10,609 nucleotides of DNA, taken from Candidatus Izemoplasma sp. (GTDB lineage Bacteria > Bacillota_I > Bacilli_A > Izemoplasmatales > Izemoplasmataceae). This document shows positions 1 through 7,136 of this stretch, piece after piece. Below the pieces are notes generated by a model, which worked only from the letters and a program-made list of their open reading frames with translations, did no database searches and was not told the DNA's origin. Within the stretch, counting starts at the first letter, position 1. Every line of letters begins with the position of its first letter. The stretch spans positions 1-10,609 of the forward strand of contig SLFZ01000089.1 in the NCBI GenBank assembly GCA_007123975.1. The letters run 5' to 3'. The position numbers and the translations under genes are program-made.

Positions 1-12
1 CATAGCCCACTA

Positions 13-97
13 TGGTGGAGGGGGACGGATTTGAACCGCCGAACCCTGAGGGAGCAGATTTACAGTCTGCCGCGTTTAGCCACTTCGCTACCCCTCC
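13..97 (-). tRNA. tRNA-Tyr (GTA anticodon)
   Basis: The minus strand folds into a complete class II tRNA. The acceptor arm GGAGGGG (97-91) pairs with CCCCTCC (23-17). There is a short D stem GCG/CGC, an anticodon arm GCAGA/TCTGC around loop CTGTAAA with anticodon GTA, a 13-base variable arm, and a T arm GGCGG/CCGTC with loop TTCAAAT. The long variable arm is expected for bacterial tRNA-Tyr. The body is 82 bases (97-16) followed by an encoded CCA (15-13). It lies downstream of the parB/DUF951 genes on the same strand but has its own promoter just upstream. No terminator is visible before the left edge, so further tRNAs may follow outside the window. Confidence 0.97.
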
Positions 98-113
98 AAA
101 ACACACTTCCTAC

Positions 114-142
114 ATTTTACAACAACAGTAGTGAAAAAGCAA
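114..142 (-). promoter_or_regulatory. Promoter for tRNA-Tyr
   Basis: On the minus strand a -35-like TTGCTT (142-137) and a -10-like TAAAAT (119-114) are separated by exactly 17 bases. This predicts a transcript start near 107, about ten bases before the mature tRNA 5' end at 97. The position and spacing fit a sigma-70/sigma-A promoter. Confidence 0.65.
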
Positions 143-150
143 GCCATAAC

Positions 151-170
151 GACTCGCTTATGACTCGCTT
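151..170. repeat. Short tandem direct repeat GACTCGCTT
   Basis: The nonamer GACTCGCTT occurs at 151-159 and again at 162-170, an 11-base period, i.e. about one helical turn. It lies just upstream of the tRNA-Tyr -35 box and downstream of the DUF951 stop codon. The rest of the 98-191 gap contains only the tRNA promoter; no hairpin terminator for the upstream genes is visible. The function is unknown and the repeat could be chance. Confidence 0.35.
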
Positions 171-191
171 CAAAATAATGCGGTAGTCCTT

Positions 192-377
192 TTATGTCGT
201 TCGTTTCTTCACTTGCTTTAGAAATTTGGGTCGTTCCATCATGATAATCCTTGAGCACTTCTCACACTTCAGTTTGACATCGGCACCATATCGTGTAATA
301 GACCATCTGTTTTCTCCACATGGATGGGGTTTTTTCATAACAACGATATCTCCCTCGTTGTACTTAACTACCATCAT
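192..377 (-). CDS. DUF951 family small protein (YyzM-like)
   Basis: A 61-residue protein with the DUF951 hallmark: a Lys-Lys-Pro-His-Pro-Cys-Gly stretch (15-21), then Trp25, a Gly-Ala-Asp (31-33) and a Cys-x-x-Cys pair (C38, C41). With His18 and Cys20 these could bind zinc; that is inference, and the family has no established biochemical role. The family is commonly found beside parB in Firmicutes, as here. The gene follows parB by 15 bases and is preceded by AAGAGGA. Two adjacent ATG codons (377 and 374) are possible starts; the second has the better spacing from the ribosome binding site (8 versus 5 bases). It appears to be the last protein gene of the rsmG-parAB run. Confidence 0.88.
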   Translation of the reverse strand: MMVVKYNEGDIVVMKKPHPCGENRWSITRYGADVKLKCEKCSRIIMMERPKFLKQVKKRTT

Positions 378-392
378 GCATTCCTCTTATCA

Positions 393-1232
393 TTAATCTT
401 GTTTTTTTTCCAATGCATCAATGATTTCTTGAACATCTAAAAACCTCACTCGAATGTCGTTTGCGGTGATATGTACTTTGATATTCGGCCCAAAAAGGCT
501 TTCGATTTTCGCTTTTATAGGCGCTTCATATTTCTTTAAAACTGATATCTTCGGCTTAGAGCGCTTCTTGTTCTTTTGCTGTTGGATAATTTCTTCAACT
601 TTGCGTACGCTCAGGTCGTCTTGTATGATTCTTTTGGAAATTCTAACAATCATCTCTGTATCCTCGAGTTTGCTAAGCACCTTGGCATGGCCCATGCTAA
701 TCAGACCATTGTCCACATCTTTCATGACGGTCACTGGGAGATTCAAAAGCCCTAAAACATTAGTTATGTATGATCTGCTCTTGCCGATGCGTTCTCCAAG
801 TTCAGCTTGTGTCAATCCAAGATTTTTGATTGCGCGCTCATATGCTATTGCTTCTTCAATCGGTGATAAATCTTCTCTTTGAAGGTTCTCCAATATCGAT
901 AGTTCAGTTAGATAAATCTCGTTGTATTCTCTAACAATTGCAGGGACTGTTGTCTTTCCAGCCAAAGTGGATGCTCGGACTCTGCGCTCACCTGCAACCA
1001 AAATATACCCATCTTTTGATGGCTTCACAATGACAGGCTGAATGACCCCATGCTGTTTAATCGAGTCAGCTAACTGCTTCATAGCTTTGCTGTCAAAATT
1101 CACTCGAGGCTGTTCGGGATTTGATTTTATCTTTGATATATCTAGATCAAGTACTTCTTCGTTCTCGTTAATGATGACTTTGTTTTCTTCTAGAAGTTCA
1201 TCGATTTTTCTTCCCAACGAGTCCTTACTCAA
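393..1232 (-). CDS. parB: Chromosome-partitioning protein ParB (Spo0J-like CTPase clamp)
   Basis: A 279-residue ParB/Spo0J. It has an N-terminal segment with Leu-Gly (about 6-7), an SNPEQPR box (37-43), the CTP-binding motif GERRVRA (81-87), ENLQRED (115-121) and a helix-turn-helix (about 140-163). A basic linker (about 219-228) leads to a C-terminal dimerisation region (232-279). Known family role: ParB binds parS sites, loads as a CTP-dependent sliding clamp, recruits SMC and stimulates ParA. The start is a TTG at 1232 inside the last codons of parA, giving an 8-base overlap. I prefer it because the resulting N-terminus aligns with the Spo0J N-terminus and no ATG fits. The overlap implies translational coupling with parA. 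No intact 16-base parS palindrome is found in the window, so its sites must lie elsewhere or diverge. Confidence 0.97.
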   Translation of the reverse strand: MSKDSLGRKIDELLEENKVIINENEEVLDLDISKIKSNPEQPRVNFDSKAMKQLADSIKQHGVIQPVIVKPSKDGYILVAGERRVRASTLAGKTTVPAIVREYNEIYLTELSILENLQREDLSPIEEAIAYERAIKNLGLTQAELGERIGKSRSYITNVLGLLNLPVTVMKDVDNGLISMGHAKVLSKLEDTEMIVRISKRIIQDDLSVRKVEEIIQQQKNKKRSKPKISVLKKYEAPIKAKIESLFGPNIKVHITANDIRVRFLDVQEIIDALEKKQD

Positions 1233-1998
1233 CGCCCATCACCACTTCTTTAGCCAGATTTTGATAGCTGATAGAACTCTTTGACTTTGGAGAAAACTCT
1301 GTTACGGGAAGGCCGTAACTAGGTGCAACAGAACACTTAACATTCCGGGGTATAATCGTCTTGAAAACTTTTTCTTTAAAGTACTTTTTAACCTCTTCAA
1401 TAACCTCATATCCGATGTTACTCCGCGTGTCCAACATGGTGAGTAAAACACCTTCTATGGTCAATGTTTTGTTGTTATGCTTTTGCTTGTTTTGGACAAG
1501 TCGGATTGTATTCAGAAGTTGAGTCAAACCATCAAGCGCCAAAAACTCACATTGAACGGGAATTAAAACGGCATCAGAGGCCATTAACCCACTTAAGGTC
1601 ATGATGCCAAGGGAAGGTGGGCAATCGATTAAAATGAAGTCATACTGATGACGAACTTTTTCCAAAGCATTAGATAAAAGAAATTCCTTATTATCTCGCT
1701 GCAAGAGCTTGTTCTCAATGTTGGAAAGTTCAAACCTTGCCGGTAGGATGTCCACCGAGAGTCCCTCCACTTTCTGAATGATGTCTTGGACCGGAATGTC
1801 GTTGACGAAAAGATCCGCGATGGTGTAGCGCAAATTCGCTCGATTAATACCGACATAGGTTGTGGCGTTGGCTTGGTGATCTAAATCCACTAATAAGGTT
1901 TTCTTTCCGAGGTATGACAATGAACTGGCAAGGTTCACACTTGTTGTGGTCTTACCAACCCCGCCTTTTTGATTGCTTACTGCAATGATTCTACCCAT
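1225..1998 (-). CDS. parA: Chromosome-partitioning ATPase ParA (Soj)
   Basis: A 257-residue ParA/MinD-type ATPase. The deviant Walker A motif KGGVGKTT lies at 11-18 (signature Lys11, P-loop Lys16), the Walker A' strand with D38 and D40 at 35-46, and Walker B FILIDCPP at 121-128 (D125). Known role: ATP-dependent non-specific DNA binding by dimers, driven along the nucleoid by ParB to separate origins, and in Firmicutes also control of DnaA. The residue after D40, usually Pro (DxDPQ), is His here (DLDHQ). The ATG at 1998 has no nearby Shine-Dalgarno, and an in-frame TAG at 2013-2011 rules out a longer protein. The strong AAAGGGGAGG lies about 26 bases upstream. It overlaps parB by 8 bases and follows membrane protein B by 54 bases. 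Confidence 0.97.
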   Translation of the reverse strand: MGRIIAVSNQKGGVGKTTTSVNLASSLSYLGKKTLLVDLDHQANATTYVGINRANLRYTIADLFVNDIPVQDIIQKVEGLSVDILPARFELSNIENKLLQRDNKEFLLSNALEKVRHQYDFILIDCPPSLGIMTLSGLMASDAVLIPVQCEFLALDGLTQLLNTIRLVQNKQKHNNKTLTIEGVLLTMLDTRSNIGYEVIEEVKKYFKEKVFKTIIPRNVKCSVAPSYGLPVTEFSPKSKSSISYQNLAKEVVMGVE

Positions 1999-2021
1999 AG
2001 CATTTCGCGTCTAAAAGACAC
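1977..2021 (-). other. Possible 14-codon leader ORF overlapping the parA start
   Basis: In the 54-base gap upstream of parA the minus strand carries AAAGGGGAGG followed after CAA by GTG (2021). This opens a 14-codon frame (VSFRREMLWVESLQ) that ends at TAA 1979-1977, inside parA and out of frame with it. The ribosome binding site is much closer to this GTG than to the parA ATG. It could be a translated leader that delivers ribosomes to parA by reinitiation, or an accident of a displaced ribosome binding site. The peptide resembles nothing I recognise. Confidence 0.3.
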
Positions 2022-2052
2022 TTGCCTCCCCTTTGAGTCATCGTTAAAGCCA

Positions 2053-3240
2053 TTATCCTAAGTATTCCTTGAACAGCTTGTTGTTTTCCAAAAAGAACTT
2101 CGCTTCTTCGTGTGATAATATACTACGAAAAACTTGTGAATTAATCAAGTCGAGAATAGCATCATGTGACAAGCTTGCTTCAACACGTTTCCATCGATCA
2201 TACTGGGTATTCTCTACACAGAAAAACCGGTACATGAGCGCGAGAACAATGATTCTATTAACCCTGCTTCGGTAGTTGGCATCAACGGAATAATGATAAC
2301 GTGTATCTGGATATGTTCCTTCGGAACCCATGAAAAACTTCGCTGCCATCGACACATGAATTTGCATTAGGTCTCCAGGCTTATTCATTAGGTACTTTTC
2401 AAGTTCTCTTGCGTATTTCTCTATCTCTGTTTGACGATGTTTCTGGTAGATATCTTCTAGGTCTTGGTGATGCAAAAAGAAATAAAAGTCTACGTACTCC
2501 TCAATATCCAAACTATCATCAGGGAAAAAGGCAGCTAAAAACACAGCAACATCGTTCACAGCTTTCTGCACTTTTTCGTCGTCATGCAGAGGCTCTAGCC
2601 CATCCCTTTCGCGCAGTTCGTTGGTGTAAGTTAACATATGCCGTGTCATATTTCTAAGCGATTTTTGAGTTTGTTTGTAATCGTTGTTAACTTGATCATA
2701 AATGGTCTCAGAAAGAATGAAATAAATCAAAAACACTAAGAAAAAGCCTGTGAGCGTTCCTTGGTAGACTAGGTTAGACATCACCAAACCCGTGGCATCA
2801 GGTCCGATTAGCTGATCACCATTTTGAAAGATATATATGATGCCATACAGTGTGATTGCTCCCCCATAAATGATGTAAGTATAAATATCTTGATAGAAAA
2901 TGATAATCGTCAACGTAACATACATCAATAACAGTCCGTAAAGCGGATTTGAACCAAGTGCATAGTAAACCGTGAGCACGGCGAATGTGTAAATGCTGAA
3001 GTGCATCGCAGTTCTAACTTTGTTCACGGCTAGCATGGTGGCAGAAAAAATGAATAAAAGCGCAAAAAGCGTTGGCAGAAAAATTAACACTTCTAAAGAA
3101 AATGTTTCAAACAAGGTCACTGGGACCGTAAGCAGTCCAAAAATAAACAAAAACAGCAACACCAAAGAGACCTTTAACCTAAGCACTTCGGCATACGATA
3201 ACATGTCACTGTTACGTATTTTTGAAAACAATGTCTTCAT
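2053..3240 (-). CDS. Six-helix membrane protein B with degenerate HD-like cytosolic domain
   Basis: I do not recognise this 395-residue protein by name. A short basic N-terminus is followed by six hydrophobic segments (about 24-43, 49-72, 77-95, 98-117, 120-138, 158-178). A polar, probably helical linker (179-215) leads to an all-alpha cytosolic domain (216-395). That domain shares an order of landmarks with upstream protein A: HDD at 219-221, Leu-His-His at 256-258, a KPGDL stretch at 287-291, RIIVLAL at 329-335 and a C-terminal LSHDAILDL...FLEN region. This order recalls HD/HD-GYP phosphohydrolases, but HD and GYP signatures are missing, so catalysis is doubtful. Its ATG overlaps the TGA of protein A (ATGA) and has a strong AAGGAGG site, so the two are translationally coupled. 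It could be a sensor, scaffold or membrane anchor; the function is inference only. Confidence 0.85.
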   Translation of the reverse strand: MKTLFSKIRNSDMLSYAEVLRLKVSLVLLFLFIFGLLTVPVTLFETFSLEVLIFLPTLFALLFIFSATMLAVNKVRTAMHFSIYTFAVLTVYYALGSNPLYGLLLMYVTLTIIIFYQDIYTYIIYGGAITLYGIIYIFQNGDQLIGPDATGLVMSNLVYQGTLTGFFLVFLIYFILSETIYDQVNNDYKQTQKSLRNMTRHMLTYTNELRERDGLEPLHDDEKVQKAVNDVAVFLAAFFPDDSLDIEEYVDFYFFLHHQDLEDIYQKHRQTEIEKYARELEKYLMNKPGDLMQIHVSMAAKFFMGSEGTYPDTRYHYSVDANYRSRVNRIIVLALMYRFFCVENTQYDRWKRVEASLSHDAILDLINSQVFRSILSHEEAKFFLENNKLFKEYLG

Positions 3241-4448
3241 GCGCGCCCTCCTTTCTTGAAGGCACGCTCAATCAGCTGCTCAACCACATCGGTGTTTTCT
3301 TGAAGAACCCCCAATAAGTCGTTGTCAACTAAATGACTGGTCTCTGTCTGGCGCAACAAACCGACCACAGCTCGTGTTGATAAACCCTCAAGATAGGGCT
3401 TATCTGTGTGCATGATGACGATAAAGGCTGAAAGCGCGACGATGCGTGTATACATGCAATCAAACGTATGTTTCAACGAAGGAAACTGTCTCAGAGATTC
3501 GGTGTTTGATGCGTTATCATCGCCTTGCGTTAGTTGTGAGGCTTTGTACATAATGTAGTGTAGTTTTCCCTGTGGTTTGATGAGCATTTGATTGACTTCA
3601 TCCATTGATAACCGTGTCGATGATTCGCCCGTTTCTTTAGAGATTGGCATTTCGCTACTCGGTGCCTTTTCATGCATGTACTTCATTAACTCAATGCGCT
3701 CGGAAAATACGTTTTTCATGCCAATTTTCTCTGCCAATGCCTCCGAAAACGCTGCGACTTGGCGATAGTAATCGTCGTGTTTCATCGGCGTGCGACGGTA
3801 CTTCGCTTTCAACGCGGTGACAATTTCTAGTGCCCTTGCCTCATCTTCCTTAATCGCAGAAACCTGTGAAAGGTAATGGCGTTTTCGTTTCAAGAGAACC
3901 GACGTAGTTAAAGAAAGCAGCGAGGTAAAAATAAATAGGAACACGACGATGTCAATAACCTGGGTTCGCTCCACACCAATGATGCGGAACATGTCTCCGA
4001 ACCCTAGTACGGTAATCACGCCGACGACGAACACCAGCACGTTGTTCATGATAGTGGCTGAGCGTTCTTGGTATAGGGCAACAACAGCATACGCTACAAA
4101 CAACATCGTGAACACACCCGGCGATCGAAGTTCAACGACGAGGCTGATGAATATAACATAAAGGGCAAGTATTGTAATGTGCATCGGCAACCTAGATTCA
4201 CCAAAGACTTTCGGGAATCTTAAGAAGATGGTGTTGATTGTGACAACCGTAGCAAAGACAAGCACATAGGCAAGCATTGTGAACACGCTTGAACCGTAGT
4301 TATAAAGGGCAATACCCATAGGCGCAATTAAAAGAGCCAACACCACGTTCACGAATAAGGTCTTGCGCTTCAGTTGTTCTGTTTCGAGTTTCTTGATGTG
4401 TGCTTCGGTATGTTCTTTAAACATCGACACGCTGTGATTCCCCGTCAT
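3237..4448 (-). CDS. Six-helix membrane protein A with degenerate HD-GYP-like domain
   Basis: A 403-residue protein of unknown function. A 30-residue charged N-terminus precedes six hydrophobic segments (about 31-50, 54-76, 88-106, 110-126, 133-152, 163-186), a charged linker (187-220) and a helical cytosolic domain (221-403). The domain follows the HD-GYP pattern: H224 in KHDDYYRQV, EALAEKIGM (236-244), then H259-E260 where HD is expected, a KPQGKL (291-296) near H297, and TRIVALSAF (334-342) leading to TDKPYLEGLSTRAVVGLL (348-365). The last resembles the family's D-R-P-Y-R...LS..EAL helix. The Asp of HD and of the VAD motif, and the HH...GYP loop, are absent, suggesting a catalytically dead domain. 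The start follows the rsmG stop by 11 bases and its ribosome binding site AAAGGGTGG overlaps that stop. It ends in TGA, overlapping the next ATG. Confidence 0.85.
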   Translation of the reverse strand: MTGNHSVSMFKEHTEAHIKKLETEQLKRKTLFVNVVLALLIAPMGIALYNYGSSVFTMLAYVLVFATVVTINTIFLRFPKVFGESRLPMHITILALYVIFISLVVELRSPGVFTMLFVAYAVVALYQERSATIMNNVLVFVVGVITVLGFGDMFRIIGVERTQVIDIVVFLFIFTSLLSLTTSVLLKRKRHYLSQVSAIKEDEARALEIVTALKAKYRRTPMKHDDYYRQVAAFSEALAEKIGMKNVFSERIELMKYMHEKAPSSEMPISKETGESSTRLSMDEVNQMLIKPQGKLHYIMYKASQLTQGDDNASNTESLRQFPSLKHTFDCMYTRIVALSAFIVIMHTDKPYLEGLSTRAVVGLLRQTETSHLVDNDLLGVLQENTDVVEQLIERAFKKGGRA

Positions 4449-4459
4449 GTAACCACCCT

Positions 4460-5146
4460 TTACAACGGTCGTTTTTTTATTTTATGGTACGGTCTTGGGT
4501 AGCCTAAAGGCGTTTTTTTTACCTTTCGAATCACGAGCAACTTTCTCGTCATTCCGAGGACATCATACTCTATGACGCGCTCCACGCTGCCGCCCAGGGT
4601 TTCTATTGCCTTCGACGCAATCTCGAGTTCATTGTCCGCTTCTTTCCCTTTCATCGCGATGAAGACACCACGATGTTTCACATGCGGTAGGCACAGTTCG
4701 GCAAGTATGTTAAGCGGCGCAACGGCCCGTGCGGTGACTACATCGTATCCTTCGCCCGATTGAAACGTTTCCGCACGCTCGTGCACAAGGGATATCGGAA
4801 GTTCAATTTGTTCAGATAGGTGCTCTAAAAACGTTAAACGCTTCTTCTGGGCATCGATGACCGTGAGCTTCATGGTTGGAAATATGATGTTCAAAGGCAC
4901 CCCGGGAAATCCAGCGCCGCTTCCGACATCAAGTAAAGTACACCCCTCGAGGTTCACTGCGTTTACCACCATAATCGAGTCAAAAAAGTGTTTCATGAAC
5001 ACTTCATTTTTATCCGTAATCGCCGTTAAGTTCATCTTTTCGTTCCACTCGATCAACGCGGTATAATACGTTTCGAATCGAACGTGCGCAGCATCGTTAA
5101 GGTCAATACCAACGGCTTGTAATTTCGCTGTAAATTCACTTTTCAT
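4460..5146 (-). CDS. rsmG: 16S rRNA (guanine-527 N7)-methyltransferase RsmG (GidB)
   Basis: With the ATG at 5146 this is a 228-residue RsmG, close to the usual length. RsmG uses S-adenosylmethionine to methylate N7 of G527 in 16S rRNA. Visible motifs are EWNEKMNLT (33-41), KHFFDSI (52-58), the SAM-binding loop DVGSGAGFPG (73-82), the acidic strand end VIDAQ (96-100), and VTARAVAPL (137-145). The C-terminal tail is basic. A frame extension to an ATG at 5176 exists, but that ATG lies upstream of the likely -10 box, and the shorter start has AAGGTGA upstream and matches the family N-terminus. It heads the operon-like run of membrane proteins, parA, parB and DUF951. Confidence 0.96.
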   Translation of the reverse strand: MKSEFTAKLQAVGIDLNDAAHVRFETYYTALIEWNEKMNLTAITDKNEVFMKHFFDSIMVVNAVNLEGCTLLDVGSGAGFPGVPLNIIFPTMKLTVIDAQKKRLTFLEHLSEQIELPISLVHERAETFQSGEGYDVVTARAVAPLNILAELCLPHVKHRGVFIAMKGKEADNELEIASKAIETLGGSVERVIEYDVLGMTRKLLVIRKVKKTPLGYPRPYHKIKKRPL

Positions 5147-5166
5147 GAGGCAATCACCTTGTTGAT

Positions 5167-5175
5167 ATTTTACCA
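5167..5175 (-). promoter_or_regulatory. Extended -10 promoter for the rsmG-parAB run
   Basis: The minus strand reads TGGTAAAAT (5175-5167), an extended -10 element (TGn plus TAAAAT), directly after the mnmG terminator. No good -35 is visible 17 bases upstream, which is typical of extended -10 promoters. It predicts a start near 5160, about 14 bases before the rsmG ATG at 5146. Confidence 0.55.
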
Positions 5176-5190
5176 CATAATCGCGGCCTT

Positions 5191-5230
5191 TAAAATAAAA
5201 ACAAAACCGCCGTTTAGGTGGTCTTGTTTT
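5191..5230 (-). terminator. Rho-independent terminator of mnmG
   Basis: On the minus strand AAAACAAGACCACC (5230-5217), loop TAAAC and GGCGGTTTTGTTTT (5211-5198) form a 14-pair stem with one G-U and one A-C mismatch, followed by TATTTTA. The 5' arm contains the last codons of mnmG and the loop carries its TAA stop. Termination here separates mnmG from rsmG. Confidence 0.7.
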
Positions 5231-7070
5231 GCTTTAGCCACATTAAAATAATCGATACATCACTTGGGTTGACGCCACTAATGCGTGAAGCCTGGCCAAT
5301 CGTAAGCGGCATGACCCGTTTTAATTTCTCCCTCGCTTCGTGAGCAAGGTTCGCGATGGCATCGTAATCGATGTGTTGAGGGATTTTCATCGAATCCATG
5401 TCGGCCATTTTTTTCGCTTGTTGCGTGGCTTTACGGATATACCCTTCGTACTTGGCCTGCACTTCTACACGCTCTAAAGTCGCCTCATCATAGTCTTCAT
5501 CAACGATGGAGGCAAAATGCTTAGCCTGTACATCTGGGCGTTTCATGAGGTCGTAAAATGTGGTTTTGTTTTTGATTGGACTCGTCCCAAACCCGGTGAC
5601 GATACGATTGGTGTCGTCGTTTGGGTAGAGAATCGTTTCTTTCATCTTTTTAGTGAGTGTTCGTGTTTCACGCTGCTTATGCTTAAAGTTCTCATACGTC
5701 GCATCGGGCAGTAGCCCAATACGATGCCCAATGTCCATTAGCCGCTCATCGGCGTTATCGTTACGCAACAACAAACGGTGTTCGGCGCGCGAAGTCAGCA
5801 AACGATAAGGCTCCAATGTGCCTTTGGTCACGAGGTCATCGATTAGTACACCGATGTACGCCTCGTGCCGCTTAAGCACCAAGGGTTCGTCCCCATCGAG
5901 CGAAAGCGCCGCATTCACTCCAGCGATTAACCCCTGGCAAGCGGCTTCTTCATAGCCGCTTGTGCCGTTGATTTGCCCTGCCATGTAGAGGTTTTTCACC
6001 AACTTGCTTTCTAAGGTCGGCCAAAGCTGACGCGCGTCAATCGCATCGTATTCGATGGCGTACCCATACCGATTAATCACGGCACTTTCTAACCCAGGTA
6101 AACTCTTGATCATCAATTCTTGCACATCGTGCGGCATCGACGTGGAAAAGCCTTGTACGTAGATATCGTCGCTTTCAACGCTTTCTGGCTCTAAGAAAAT
6201 TTGATGCCTTGGTTTGTCGTGAAAACGCACGACTTTGTCTTCGAACGATGGACAATAGCGCGGCCCAACGCCTTCGACGTTCCCGCTGTACATGGCGCTT
6301 CGGTGCAGGTTCTCATCAATAATTGCATGCGTTTTGGCGGTGCTGTAGGTTAAGAAACAGTCGTGTTGCTTGCTGATGTCATACGATACGTTGCCATCAT
6401 GACTAAAGAAGCGGTTTTCTTGGTCGCCAGGATGACGCTCGGTTTTAGAAAAATCAATGGTGTCTCGTTGCACTCGCGGTGGCGTTCCTGTCTTTAACCG
6501 CATCAAGTGGAACCCGAGTTCCTTGAGTTGTGGGCTAAGGCCCGTCGAGGGTTTTTGATTATCTGGACCCATCGACGTTTTACTTTCGCCGACAAGCACG
6601 TGACTGTTTAGGTAGGTCCCCGTTGTGACGACGACCTTTTTCGCATCAATCGTCTCACCATCTTCGGTGATGACACCGCCCACGGTTCCGTCATTGATAA
6701 TCAGTTTATCGACGTACGCTTCTTTGAGTGTAAGGTTCGCTTGGGAGAGCAGGGTGTCACGCATCGCGCGTGAGTACGCGTGTTTATCGTTTTGTGCACG
6801 CAAAGCACGCACGGCCGGCCCTTTGGAGTGGTTTAATAACCGCATTTGAATTTGCGTCTTGTCGGCGTTTTTTGCCATCTCGCCGCCCAAGGCATCGATT
6901 TCACGGACAACGATGCCTTTGGCCGGTCCGCCAATAGACGGGTTGCACGGCATCGATACAATCATCTTTGTGTTGCCGGTCACAAGCAAGGTTTTCTTGC
7001 CTTTTTTTGCGGCCGCCAGGGCCGCTTCAGCGCCGGCATGGCCACCGCCTATAATAAGTACATCAACCAT
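5214..7070 (-). CDS. mnmG: tRNA uridine-34 5-carboxymethylaminomethyl modification enzyme MnmG (GidA)
   Basis: A 618-residue FAD enzyme that, with GTPase MnmE, builds the (carboxymethyl)aminomethyl group on U34 of tRNAs reading split codon boxes. It uses methylene-tetrahydrofolate and NADH. The N-terminal FAD dinucleotide fold has GGGHAG (8-13); the CNPSIGG motif (42-48), with conserved Cys42, follows. Later signatures include TGTYLN, LKTGTPPR, NGTSGYEEAA and SRAEHRLLLRNDNAD; the C-terminal helical domain binds MnmE and tRNA. The start at 7070 fits the family N-terminus and has GGAGG eight bases upstream. A longer GTG start (7085) would include that site and is rejected. mnmE, often adjacent in Firmicutes, is not in this window. 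The gene has its own promoter and a terminator overlapping the stop. Confidence 0.98.
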   Translation of the reverse strand: MVDVLIIGGGHAGAEAALAAAKKGKKTLLVTGNTKMIVSMPCNPSIGGPAKGIVVREIDALGGEMAKNADKTQIQMRLLNHSKGPAVRALRAQNDKHAYSRAMRDTLLSQANLTLKEAYVDKLIINDGTVGGVITEDGETIDAKKVVVTTGTYLNSHVLVGESKTSMGPDNQKPSTGLSPQLKELGFHLMRLKTGTPPRVQRDTIDFSKTERHPGDQENRFFSHDGNVSYDISKQHDCFLTYSTAKTHAIIDENLHRSAMYSGNVEGVGPRYCPSFEDKVVRFHDKPRHQIFLEPESVESDDIYVQGFSTSMPHDVQELMIKSLPGLESAVINRYGYAIEYDAIDARQLWPTLESKLVKNLYMAGQINGTSGYEEAACQGLIAGVNAALSLDGDEPLVLKRHEAYIGVLIDDLVTKGTLEPYRLLTSRAEHRLLLRNDNADERLMDIGHRIGLLPDATYENFKHKQRETRTLTKKMKETILYPNDDTNRIVTGFGTSPIKNKTTFYDLMKRPDVQAKHFASIVDEDYDEATLERVEVQAKYEGYIRKATQQAKKMADMDSMKIPQHIDYDAIANLAHEAREKLKRVMPLTIGQASRISGVNPSDVSIILMWLKQNKTT

Positions 7071-7089
7071 CGTCGTCACCTCCACTCCT

Positions 7090-7118
7090 ATTCTAGTACG
7101 GTTCGGTTTTTAGGTAAA
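7090..7118 (-). promoter_or_regulatory. Promoter for mnmG
   Basis: On the minus strand TTTACC (7118-7113) and TAGAAT (7095-7090) are separated by 17 bases. The predicted start leaves a very short leader containing the GGAGGTGA ribosome binding site before the ATG at 7070. The -35 form TTTAC recurs at the SRP RNA promoter. Confidence 0.5.
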
Positions 7119-7136
7119 GCAACATGTTTCACTGTC

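Noticed and set aside
4674..4689. parS-like sequence TGTTTCACATGCGGTA in rsmG, plus TGTTTCAC octamers at 5664-5671 and 7125-7132
   Set aside because: Only the first half of the 16-base parS palindrome is present in each case (best match 11 of 16). None has the second GTGAAACA arm, so binding by ParB is not supported, although three copies on one strand is slightly more than expected by chance.
5147..5176. Ten-codon N-terminal extension of RsmG to the ATG at 5176
   Set aside because: It lies upstream of or within the TGGTAAAAT extended -10, lacks a ribosome binding site, and does not match the family N-terminus.
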